A stretch of 64,000 nucleotides of DNA. Origin: Astropecten irregularis. Its lineage: Eukaryota > Echinodermata > Asteroidea > Paxillosida > Astropectinidae. The notes beneath the pieces are model-generated. The model saw only the letters and a list, made by a program, of their open reading frames with translations, made no database searches and was not told the origin of the DNA. The stretch is from assembly GCA_963971285.1 (NCBI GenBank), contig OZ020258.1, positions 5,146,001-5,210,000 of the forward strand, given 5' to 3'. A program made the position numbers and the translations under genes. Shown here one piece after another: positions 49,039 through 59,636 of the stretch (its first letter is position 1; the number at the start of each line of letters is the position of its first letter).

Positions 49039-49710
49039 CACCTTAAAAGTTTTAATTCATTGCAATTGTCTACCCATCATCTTGATGTAGTTTCAGAATC
49101 AAACTACAAAGTCATTCTCATTCGTTCCAGTTCTGCATTGAATTTTGAACAAGTTTTTCCAAGCAAATTTTGGTTTCCGAAGTAAAACTGCTAGAGCAAG
49201 CTTAGACAATCTATCACATGCTGGTCGAGTTGAGACGTAAAATCCAAGGGGTTTAATGGCACAGATTTCCATGTGATAGAGTCAAGGATACTGTTGTAAA
49301 TATCACATTGAAGTGTTTTACAGCATAGTGTGAGCATAATGTTTGATGTTGTCATTGTACCTTATATTTAATCCAGAGTTACAACAGCGTGTATGATAAT
49401 GTTACTGAGAAATGTATTGCCAAAAACACGAATAATCTTCTTCTTGCTTTAAGTCATTAATCATTAATCATTAACCCTAACCCTAACAAGAAGAGAACAT
49501 GAATAATGTAATAAATTATCAATATAACATGGGTGACCATGGAAAGAGAGGGGGAAAGAGACACAATGTTTCAATTCACTTATATGAGAAATATATTTCA
49601 TCTGCAGATAATTTCAAAGAATTTAATATGGCACTGTGCAGCCAAGCAATGGAAACTGTATTATATTAAGTTTTTGTTTTCTTATTTTCTTTAACATTCA
49701 TATATACTTG

Positions 49711-50070
49711 TTAAAGGTAGTATCATACTTTGGTAGCATACCGAAATAGAGATTTTCACAGATTTACCCATAAGTTACAGGGTATAAAGATGGTGATGGT
49801 AGAAACATACAATGAATTTTTTTCAGCCTGAAATGCTGTATCTATCAAGAAAAGAGTAAAACCAATTACCAACGACAGTTTTGATCCTTTAAAGATACAA
49901 AATAATGGTGAAAAGATTTAAGAAATGTTGTGGCCGTTTTTTACTGTTTTGCTCAAACAGTGGACACCTTATGGGACTGAAAATTTCACAGATGACTGTT
50001 TCTGTATCTTCCTTGATATTTTTGCCCATGAATCTGCATTTCTTTGAAAAACAAAACAAAGTAAGATATT
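49711..50070. repeat. TTAAAGG-family MITE
   Basis: Left end TTAAAGGTAGTATCATACTT followed by TGGT; interior includes GGTAGAAACATAC and TGGGACTGAAAATTTCACAG. Right end decayed around AACAAAGTAAGATATT. Confidence 0.65.
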
Positions 50071-50115
50071 TTCTTTCATTGTGATGTATAGCGGTACAGA
50101 GTTGTAAATAATGTT

Positions 50116-50156
50116 CTATTGAATTAAATTGAATTGAATTGAATTGAATTGAATTG
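50116..50156. repeat. (AATTG)n microsatellite
   Basis: About eight 5-bp units of GAATT/AATTG. Confidence 0.85.
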
Positions 50157-50700
50157 AGGTACAAAATTAAGCAAATACCCAATAGAATCTCAGTCTACCC
50201 AGAAATTTGAACAGTAGAGTGATTTATAAAATAAATATTAATCATTTGCATGCATTTGATCTGATGTACACAGATATTATTAAATATTAATTAAAATGTT
50301 TTGATATGCTGTGGCATTATGGTGTTTGTCATCTAAGATAAAGTGAATTGTTGTTTGATAAAATAAATAATATGCCAAAATAAGTATCAATATTCTTATT
50401 GTTGCTGTTGTTTATTGTTGTTGTCTAGCCCATTTCAACAACATTCAAATATTATCTTTTCTATTCTGAATCACTTTCATCTTCCAAACTGCAGTCCCTG
50501 ACTTATAGCAGCATTTAGCCCTTTCAAGGGAAATCGCATTATTAAAAAAATTAAAGACATACAGTGTACATTGTACCCTGGGGAACTTGGGCCGAAACCT
50601 TGTTGAATTGTAAAAATCCAATACTGTGAAGTTACTATGAAGTTTGTTTGGACAGTGATAGTCCAAACGAAAGCCAGCAGTTAGAACATAAGTTACGATT

Positions 50701-50944
50701 CTTAAGCCCACCGCACACTATACGATCCGACTAGGACCCGACTGGTTTTTGGAAGGATCGCAAAGCATTCTGCCGGGGAGTCTTAACCGTGATTCGACAG
50801 TCGAATCTTGCCGACTGGCCATCAGAGTGGGTCTGCGACTGGGAACAATCACGGTTAAGACTCCCAGAATGCTTTGCGATCCTTCCAAAAACCAGTCGGG
50901 TCCTAGTCGGAATGTCGGATCGTATAATGTGCGGTGGGCTTAAG
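50701..50944. repeat. Near-perfect palindromic element, TTAA borders
   Basis: Arms of about 95 bp are mirror images: TTAAGCCCACCGCACA at the left and TGTGCGGTGGGCTTAA at the right, extending inward through GGATCGCAAAGCATTCTG and its complement. TTAA duplicates at both borders suggest piggyBac/Kolobok-type target choice. No ORF. Confidence 0.85.
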
Positions 50945-51158
50945 TCTATGAATAATCTTGCACACTTCAAAATCCTGCAATACCAGACAGCAGCATATTG
51001 GTGGATTTCAGAAGTTTTGGGTCATTAAACAATGAAACCCTTGAAGAACTTAACATTTTGTATCATTACACACGCACTGCATAAAATAATTTATGAGAGA
51101 ATTTTGCTTTACTTACAAATTGTCAAATGGCTTTGAATATTGTAGGACTGATATTCAC

Positions 51159-54100
51159 TCAGACAGAAGACGTAATATCCGTCAAGATGGAGAACAGGGA
51201 CACGTTACCTGCCAAACAAAAGAGAAAGCGACTTATTAAAGTGTGGCCACTAATGCAGCACTCACATACTGTACGCTCTACTAATAAAAACATGGATTAG
51301 CGTATTGTAGAACACACTAAGAATATGCAAGGGCAATGGAAGACTTTGGAGAACCGGTCTTCAAGTCAAGCGCACATGCTCACTATTGCCAGTATTGCGT
51401 GTGCGTGCGCAGTTGACTTGAAGACCGGTTCTCCAAAGTCTCCCATTGTAAACTGTGATTATTATGCAATCATACATTCAAAAAAGGAGTGGAACGTCCT
51501 TGGGTCAGCGTCACAAGCCTACTACCCAGTTATTCAATGGAAAAATTATGTTGACTGATCAATTCACAATCTCCAGACTGAACTGCCTGAGGTTTCAACA
51601 TACTGAGGAAGACAACAACTCAGGTGAGGTAATAACTTAATTGCAGGTAATTGCAGTAACCTCCAGGGTGAGATTTATTTGATCTCTTTATTTACATAAG
51701 GCCTAACCAAAAAAATTGTTGTGTTGCCCTCAAGTGGAAAAATTAAAATTTTGGGTCGGTTGGTCGATTTATTTTGATTTTTGATGATTTTTTTTTGGGC
51801 AGAATTTCAAACATTTAAGAATAAATACAGGATGTATGGTCACCAGGGCTTATAAATCAACTGTCTTGAGTCGTTTTGAGGAGACACGCTTTTTTACTGC
51901 TAAATCTTACACTTTCTGTCAAAAATTGTGAGTTTTTATACTTTAGGACTCAGAGAAAAAAAAAATAAAAAATCCTGACCCAAAGTTTTGGCATTTTACG
52001 GTTGGTCGCTGAGGGCAACGCAACAATTTTTTTTTTTAGGCCTAAGGCTGTAAAAAATACAGGGTGTCCCCCCAAAAAATGCAACACTTGAAAATGAAAC
52101 TGTTTATCACTTCAACATTCAGATATGTGATACAGCTATGTCTTGGCTATCACCATATAGAATTTGAGCCAAATTTTACTAAAATTGAGGGAAAAAAGTA
52201 AGACTGAATCACCCAACCTCAACACCTGATTTTCATCTTTCTTTCATACACATTATGTGTGTATCGACTACTAAGCGTGTTGTCCTTGCAAATTTGTTTT
52301 TAAGGAGTAAGTACTCTTTCAATTAGTGGTCATATTGTCGCCAATTTGAGCCCCAATATGCTTAAATTCTACATGGTGATGATAGCCAAGACATGGCTGT
52401 ATCACATATTTGAATCTTGAAGTGATACACAGTTTAATTTTAACATAATGGGTCCCAACACAGTGTTGCGTTTTTTCTGGGACACCCTGTATTCTTCCTG
52501 ACATGCCCTCTATAGTTTGAAAAATACATCTTGATACCAAAATCAAAATCAAATCCTTTCGCCAGTTTACTTCAGTGTTTGCATTTTTGATGACTTTCCA
52601 CCCAATCTGGGGATGTAGAATGCACTACATGATAATATGCCAAATGAACCATGTGATATTTGTTTTACTATACCTCATAAATATTCTTTATTGTCCACAA
52701 TTTGTCGAGAAGTCAGCAAAACTTTCATTTTCATGAATTTCGTTAAGGGCGAAGTTTAAGTATGCGCATTGCAAACTAGGATAGATGCCCAGTGAGATGT
52801 TCCATGCGCAGTGAGCATGGTGAGATGTTACGTGTGTAACAGTTCCTTTGAAGATTCCCAGGCCTTCTCGCCGGTGATCAGCAAATGTATCCGCTGTGGC
52901 ACGTGATGGCGAATTGACCAATTCCGCTATAGGTAATGAATATTTATGAGGTATAGTAATAATGAATGTTTTGCACCTTCACCCACCTGACTCTAAGCTT
53001 TGACAGTCCTGGAGCTGGGTCAGCTTCAGCCTTGCCCTGTGGAAATCCTGAAGAACCAGCAATGTCTTGATATCATTCAGACATTTAACCATCTCACTTG
53101 GCAACTGATGATTGGCCAACTGCTCCACCATAGTCTCAAACACTGGAGTCCGGGAGATCACTGTCTCTATCTTACTACCTTCAAATTGAGGACAAAACCA
53201 GTAAATACCATATAAAACAAATAAATAAATTTGCTCAATTAGTTTAAATCAATATGGGTAAGAGCTGCAAACTTGTGTATGGTAACAACATCATCGCATT
53301 TGTACATCATTCTTGTGAGGGAAAACCAACTTTTCACTTCCAAAATTGCTTTTATTTCTTTTTAAAAGGACAAATGTCAGATAAACCCGAAGGAAACTGA
53401 AATGCCCAGGAAAACATCTGACAATGAAAAGCTCAATTAGCCAATGACCAAGTGTGACACCAAGCCAATCCTTCCACAAAGCTGATAGACCGATCCAACG
53501 GCACGATATACTGTCCGCCATTACTGCAGTGTCCCTGCCTGCCTTTTGTCCAGCAACAACATAATTTAAGCTCCTGTAAGTCTGCCGCACTCTATCAGTC
53601 TCTAGTGCAGGAATTAGGAAACGTACACCCTGCAAATTTAGCGGAGCATAAATTATGATGTTTCCGGACAAAATACGGGCGGGGACACTCGGCAGTAATG
53701 GCAAGAGTTTCCTACCTCCATGGTCACGCCATCGGATCGATGTATAGTTCATTAAAGGTATATTAAAAATCACGTTGCAACATAACAGTAGAATTGAGTG
53801 ATTACAAGAAAAGGTAAAAAAAAAAAAAAAAACACTAAACGATTAACATAAAAATTAGTAAACAGCAAAGAGACAGTATTCATTAGAAAGTAAAAAAATA
53901 CAATTGCATATATAGAGTATGCGTACCATTTTAACTGCATTGCACAAGTACTTACCATCACTACTCAGCACTCTCCAAACTGCCTCCATAAACTCCTTTA
54001 CTTCTTCCGCACTTTTCGCTCCGGCCGAGTCCAAGTCATCGGCAATGTGACCAGCCTCTCCCTGACCATCTGCATCACATATGAATTCTGTTGCTCTTCC

Positions 54101-56000
54101 CGTTATTAGCCGATCATCCTGAACTTGTCGGCCGAGCTTTGCTCTCTTCTTCCGGCGTTTCTTTCTTTGGTTTTTGGTCAGCGATGAGAAAGCGTCACTT
54201 GCTCCCTGAGTTGTGCTGACGGTCCCAGCATGTGTCTCTTGATTTGTTTCAGCTGGAGGATTATTATCTTTCTTGGAAGGGGAGTCATCAGAAGCTGTGA
54301 TCCCTGAAGAATGACCGACTTTTGCGGCTTTTGGCTTGTGCTTTCTCTTTCTTACTCGTCTTCTGGGTAGTTGTTCCTCTTCTGTATTTTAGTTGTTTTT
54401 CCAAAAGAAAAGATGAAACAAAGAAAAGGAATAGATCAAACTGAATTCTTCTCAATGGAAAATACAGATGCCATTACTGAGGTACACACAGAGGTCCACA
54501 CCCACTAAAAGTTTTACTATTGATCATTGTATGTGGATCGGTTTGCGGAAACACCATGTAATAATCGTTCGTACTTCGCACTTCTGTATCATTCGTACTT
54601 CGCACTTCTATACCGTTCGCACTTCTCGCAATTAAGGTCTCAACGCAACGCAATTAAGGTCTCAACGTTTCGACTAGCCTGCTCTAGTCCTCCTGATGAT
54701 AACTAGAGCAGGCTAGTCGAAACGTTGAGACCTTAATTGGGAGAAGTGCAAATGGTATAGAAGTGCGAAGACGAATGATTATTACATGGTGTTTCCGCAA
54801 ACCGATCCACATACCAATTGTCACCATGCAAAGCCTCAAATCTTTATTGATCATTGTAGTTGCGGTGATCGTAACCCTTGGTCTGACACGGGGATAAGGT
54901 CCCTGTCCCCTTGTCAGACCAAGGATTATGATCATAGCAACTATTGACATGAATCAAAGCATAAATAATTACCCTCTGTATCTGCAGATTCGGATGCCGA
55001 ACTGACAGCTATCAATCTACTGTTTGAGTTATCAACGCTAGCTTGAGGCTCGACCTCATGTGCTTGTGGCAGCCCTTGAGGGGGTAGTTTGACAGTGTAG
55101 ACCTTCACATCACCAGCCGCACTTGATGTTGCTGGTTTAGAGAGGGTCTTCTTGTTCACTTCTTCTGTTGATACTTCTGGCTCTTTTTCTGATGGGTAGA
55201 GCTTATCAAGTACATAAGCTTTAAACACTTTGGGAACAAAATAAATTAAAAAATACATAAATATATACCCTTATAATATATAAATTTTTTTTTGCTGCCG
55301 ACCCTGTCCAGAATGACACAATATAATTCAAGAAAAAAAAAAATTCTAGAATTTCTGCAGACAAATTTTGCCAACAGGCCTACATTTTTATACTTTCTAT
55401 CACAGAAATAATAAAAACACATTCAAACGAGATTACAGTTAATACAATGAATAGGCCTATTTCTCATCATTTTCTTTAGGTTTTTGTGTATTCAGCCAGA
55501 TTTTTTTTCCACCAAACTTTTTTTTGTCCGACCGACCGACCCTTCCTCAAGGTGAACAAGAAATGAGAACCACAGTTATAAAAAGGGGCGCCCTAATGTA
55601 AATTTCTATGTCTATAAAACGAGTACAATACCATAATGAAGCTGAAACAAGGGGACAATTTCATAAAACTATTAAGCACAAAAATTTGCCTAGCACAAAA
55701 ATGTCTCGCCCAATAAATCAAACCACCATTGAAAATTCCATTTGATATTCATGGTCAGTGAACAACAGCCAAAGAACAATCACAAGTGATACACAACACG
55801 TGGAAATTTGGTTGTAATGTTAGCCCTGTTTTTAATAAGACAGAAATGTCATGCTTAGCCAATTTTTGTGCTTCACAGTTTTATGAAATTGGCCCCAGGT
55901 TCGTGAAATGAAGTACTGAGTTGCAGTCTTGGTAGGCATGACAGAGACCCATATGAACCAAATTATCCTTACCTGAGTCTCGTTTTTTTAATGTAGACAT
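51159..56000 (-). CDS. ERICH1: ERICH1-like (glutamate-rich protein 1) gene
   Basis: Function of the family is poorly known; no activity is claimed. Exons, 5' to 3': 55973-56000 (MSTLKKRDS), 54973-55227, 53956-54381, 52987-53178, and a tentative last exon 51159-51208. All junctions are phase 1; 316 residues with the last exon. Identified from the order of blocks known in vertebrate ERICH1: N-terminal helix VFKAYVLDKLYP, basic RRRVRKRKHKPK, then LTKNQRKKRRKKRAK, then VKEFMEAVWRVL, then the C-terminal helical ETMVEQLANHQLPSEM...LLVLQDFHRARLKL. The Glu-rich middle of mammalian proteins is much reduced. Alternative end: reading through the last donor (GTGGGT) gives a TGA at 52979-52981, with an AATAAA on this strand at 52687-52692. 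Either end is possible. Confidence 0.82.
51334..51448. repeat. Short palindromic element in ERICH1 intron 4
   Basis: CAATGGAAGACTTTGGAGAA with GGTCTTCAAGTCAA at the left is mirrored by TTGACTTGAAGACC and TTCTCCAAAGTCTCCCATTG at the right; centre about 25 bp. Confidence 0.8.
51699..52045. repeat. Inverted-repeat element, AGGCCTAA ends
   Basis: AGGCCTAACCAAAAAAATTG then TTGTGTTGCCCTCA at left; TGAGGGCAACGCAACAATTT and TTTAGGCCT at right. Interior has matching TTTGGGTCGGTTGGTCG and complementary sequence. Confidence 0.7.
52058..52492. repeat. MITE with TACAGGGTGTCCC ends
   Basis: Left TACAGGGTGTCCCCCC, right GGGACACCCTGTA. Subterminal ATGTGATACAGC..GTCTTGGCTATCA is mirrored by TGATAGCCAAGACATGGCTG, so most of the element is an inverted repeat. 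End sequence and TA borders fit a Tc1/mariner-related non-autonomous element. Confidence 0.8.
54531..54812. repeat. Foldback with Penelope/hammerhead-like core, ERICH1 intron 2
   Basis: Outer arms ATGTGGATCGGTTTGCGGAA and TTCCGCAAACCGATCCACAT are exact complements; the centre is a 70-bp palindrome with GTCTCAACGTTTCGACTAG and its mirror. On the + strand, CTGATGA, then a stem (ACTAG...CTAGT), then CGAAAC occur in the order of a hammerhead ribozyme core. GAAACGTT-containing hammerhead remnants are known from Penelope-like elements; assignment here is tentative. Confidence 0.6.
54853..54943. repeat. Palindrome next to foldback
   Basis: AGTTGCGGTGATCGTAACCC then TTGGTCTGACACGGGGA is mirrored by TCCCCTTGTCAGACCAAGG and ATGATCATAGCAACT, with a small loop. 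Confidence 0.75.
55651..55896. repeat. MITE-like element, GGGGMCAATTTCAT ends
   Basis: GGGGACAATTTCATAAAACT at left and AGTTTTATGAAATTGGCCCC at right, in ERICH1 intron 1. Interior matches 472-708 (GGTCAGTGAACAACAGCC versus AGTCAGAAAGCAGCAGCC). Confidence 0.8.
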
Positions 56001-56970
56001 TTTGAACCCGCATTCATTTCACACGCTGCCTGGCTGCACCGGTCGTCTCAGTTCGTAAGGTAAGGGCCCTTACACTTCCAGCCAGGGAATTTCCCTTGAT
56101 TAATGGTTAAGGAATTTACCTTTTTAATTGAGCAAGCGTTCCATAGCATAACCATAGATATGGAGAAAAAAAAGGTACACAATAATTAATTACAGATTTG
56201 GACCGCGGGAAGATTTTTGTCTTGATGTTGTCGTCTGCTCAACTGGCACTTGACTAACTCTTGGTGGCGCCATTCACCTTTTCCCGTGGTACATTTCAAT
56301 CACACTCTGCTCACAGTCACAGTGCAATTTCCCCCTTTCATAAAAAATATCGCCATTTAATATGAGATATATGAATATACGACAAATGAATCGTCACACT
56401 GGTATGTTACTTTGATGATTTCATTGCCATTATGATTATGTTTAAATAGATTTGTAACTGTATATAAATTGTAATTTGCAAGTCCTTATTTCTGTACTTC
56501 GCGCACAACAACACAACATCACGGATGGCCCACCGGATCCTGCTGATCCGAGTCCCATTTGAGCGTATCCTGCATGGGACATGGATTTGCAGGATTTGCA
56601 TACCCTAAATTTGTACTTGTTTTGGTTGGCATCGGTTGGGCATGGCCCAGGCCAGGTCGCCAAAACAGAAGACTGTCTAGCCGTTTTTCACTATTTAACG
56701 TTAGTAACACTAAACAGGGCCGGGCCCCGATACGCCTCTCCTGGCACCAGAGCTGCCCTGAGGCACTGTTTAATTATGGATCTTGGAAATCCTCTGCCCT
56801 GTGCATGCCTCTAGGCCTATTTCTACTTTTAATTGAACAAAGCTGAAGGCTGTGTGGCTGACGCAAGACGGGTATTTAAAATCTTTAATGAAGGTCTCTT
56901 CATTCCATTCCTTGATTCACCAAATTGTCATTTTTTTTTACTTTCCAAGATTTGCAGCTGGCATCATGAC
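56001..56970. promoter_or_regulatory. Divergent interval between ERICH1 and EOLA-like genes
   Basis: 970 bp lie between the two opposed start codons, a size compatible with a shared bidirectional promoter (inference). No TATA box or recognised factor site is claimed, and no other exon is supported. Confidence 0.45.
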
Positions 56971-57846
56971 ATGGCAGGCAAAGGCCTAGGCTCACATGGC
57001 AAGCAGTCACGGTATGCCCCTTACACCAAGACCAGGCTTGACCGGGCAGACGTCTTCCAGAGAGAAAACGAGAGCACCATCGCAACATCCAGCACGGAAG
57101 TCTCCGAGTCTGATTCCGTGAACCCTCTGCCTTGTGTTGAAGAAGGCAACACCCAAGTAGTACCTGAAGATGTAACCATCAAGACATACCCTTGCATTTC
57201 AGTAAGACAGCCTTATGCAGGATTCATACTGAACGGGCTGAAGACATTAGAGACAAGATGGACGCCCGTGTTCCAAGAAGCTGAAGGCAGAACGGTTGCA
57301 ATTCATGCAGCTTGGAAAGACTGGGAGGGTGGTGATGAGTGGAGGACAATCTTGCAGTCAGATCACGATGACGAAGAGATTGAGGATCTTCTCAAAGATG
57401 GAGAAAGACACGGAAGAGCAGCAGTAGCTGGTAAGTATTGAGAGGGGAGAGCAGCCTGAGACTGTGTGTCGTCTTTTTAGACGATAAAGCTGAATAGATG
57501 TTTATTTTCTTGTTTGTTGATCCCTGAGTGATAACGTAAACAAGTTGGGCAGCAAATTGACCACTGATCAACCTCAGTAGTCGGCAGTCATTTCAAAACT
57601 CACTTCTAATTTTGCCCTCCTGTTTAAAATCATCAATCAGGTTTGGTGGATGTCGGTGAAACTTGGCATTGCCCTGTCGATGCCCAGAGCGAAAAGACAC
57701 AGGAGTGGGAGAAGAGCGCGCTCTTGAGACCCCTCAACGAGAAGTACCTGACGAAGCTGTCCAATCCCAGGTGGTTGAAGAAGGTTGTCCGGACCAGAGG
57801 TCAAAGGGGAATATGGGAGGTGGAGATACCGAAGGATTGTCACTGA
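56971..57846 (+). CDS. EOLA1: EOLA-like ASCH-domain protein
   Basis: Small ASCH (PUA-like, predicted nucleic-acid-binding) protein, cytosolic or nuclear. Two exons, 56971-57430 and 57641-57846, phase 1, 221 residues. Residues about 1-70 are a polar, Ser/Glu-rich extension absent from the ~158-residue human EOLA1. The ASCH fold follows: CISVRQPYAGFILNG, LETRW, then AAWKDWEG, then GRAAVAGLVDVGETWHCP, NEKYLTKLSNPRWL and a final WEVEIP strand. Human EOLA1 shows the same blocks in the same order. The intron falls inside the AG|GLVD block. The start is the first in-frame ATG; a poly-T tract and AG at 56947-56949 might belong to an upstream non-coding exon. Divergent from ERICH1. Confidence 0.92.
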
Positions 57847-59636
57847 CTGATGCTTTCCTGAACATTTTTCGATCGTTAATGTCGGATAATTCAAAGGGAT
57901 TGGCTCTCGGAGGATGATCTACACACAGAGGCAGCGGAGACAATTGCCTTCACAAGAGTCAAGCCCCTGTACCAAGACAATGAGCACAAGGACAATGACC
58001 AGAGACATTATGGCAGTCACCTTCATTGCCTTCCATAGTAGGTTCGAGTCTAGCGCCAGGTGCACTAGCAGTAACATACTCCAAGCGGGCAACTTAGGTC
58101 CTAGTGGAAAAATTTGAAGCCCAAGGCAAAGACCACAAGGACAGCAACCAGAAGCACCAAGGCAATCACTGTCTAGGACATATCTCAGAGGGGGGAAACT
58201 TGCCCTACTTGCCTTTTTGTTGTAATGATTTCCATAAAATGGTGAGGAGATGTCTGATAATGATATGAACAATGAAAAACAGCAACGAAATAAAAACAAA
58301 ATCACAAAGTTAGTCAGGATTCCAAGGCTTTTGATTTGGCCCCCTCCACTCCCCATGAGGGCCACTAGCTGTCATCCACTCAGTTGCATCACCGACGTAC
58401 AATCTCTTTGCTATTCCACTTTCTTTGGGAAATATCCTGCTTGGATCGAAACGCTCGCCCTCCTAACTCTAAGCAAAAAAAAATAATACAAGTTCAAAAA
58501 TAAAGTTCACATTTATTTTTATTATTACTTTGCCAATAGGTTCCATTTTGTAGACATTATTTAAAATGGGTCATTGCAAAAATGGAAATGGTACAAAATA
58601 ACAGGTAAGAAGTTGACAACAAAGTATTTCATAAGTTATTTAGTGTTCTGTGTATCATTTGGCAATTAATGGCCATATCCAGAAAATTCACAACAGAAAA
58701 TTCCTACAAAGTCTACCAAAATATTATATACATGTACACATTTATCTAGAATTGTGAAAAACAATAAAAATGAAGAAATAATTCCCCCAAATCAAGTGTT
58801 AAAATAACGTTCCTTCCTTGCTCTGAAAAACAACCTGAACTGACAAAAATGGACCAAAAAAAATAATTCTGAAACATGAAAAGGCATAACACAGGATTAT
58901 TTCTGGATAAATACAGCATATCAGCTGGAAATATTTTAACGGTATGTTTCTAACAGCACCATCTCCATATCCGGAAATTTATATACAAATCTCTGAACAT
59001 TTCTGTTTGGGTAAGTTACCAATCCTGTATTATACCTTCAAGAAGAACAACTTTTAGAAGACTTTAAGAAGTCATAGAACCACAATGTAAGCATATTGGG
59101 ACTGTCTAGGATGGTTTTTCTAGAATCGATGGATCTCAAGCCAACTGTTATCTAGTTTTTGCAATCCATTTTAAGGAGGTATTTGGTTGTTGGTTGTAAG
59201 AAAGAAAAGACAGGATTGCCATGGCAAACTGGGTAATGCTTTATAATGTGCTGTGAATGACAGTACCGGTACAAGAAATCTATTCGAACAAATTTTAAAA
59301 ACTGTCTTTTTTTTTAGGCTGGGTCCCCGGGGTGACCAAAGCTGGGGTCGATTTCACTAATGCTTTGCGATATAGCTAAAGCCCAAATCCATCGCTAAAC
59401 GGAAAATTGCTACGTAAAGTAGCGATTGATTTGTTTTCCCCAAAATTATAACAAAATTCTAATAAAACATTTGCCTCTGCATTCCTGAGTTTGCATGCAT
59501 TTTCTTTTTCAAAAGAAAAACAAACAAACAAACAAACAAAAATAAAAACAACACAAAAGCAACAGAAACCTACAAAAGACGATAATATAAACAAGCATTG
59601 AATTGTAAAAATGAATGTACTCTTTTGGGGACTTCA
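57847..59636. other. Convergent interval between EOLA-like gene and NFYC
   Basis: No exon supported. AATAAA at 58499-58504 (+) could end EOLA transcripts, and TTTATT at 58512-58517 is an AATAAA on the minus strand for NFYC. A TTAAAGG-family fragment occupies about 58900-59040. Confidence 0.45.

Larger units (their letters stand above)
48966..51158. other. Intergenic region between SRCR gene and ERICH1
   Basis: No exon supported. Contains a TTAAAGG element (49711 to about 50070), an (AATTG)n run (50116-50156), a palindromic TTAA-flanked element (50701-50944) and a short CCCTAACCCTAAC telomere-like word near 49485. Confidence 0.5.

Noticed and set aside
49484..49500. CCCTAACCCTAAC resembling telomere repeat
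   Set aside because: Only about two and a half units, beside ATTAATC repeats; too short to call an interstitial telomere.
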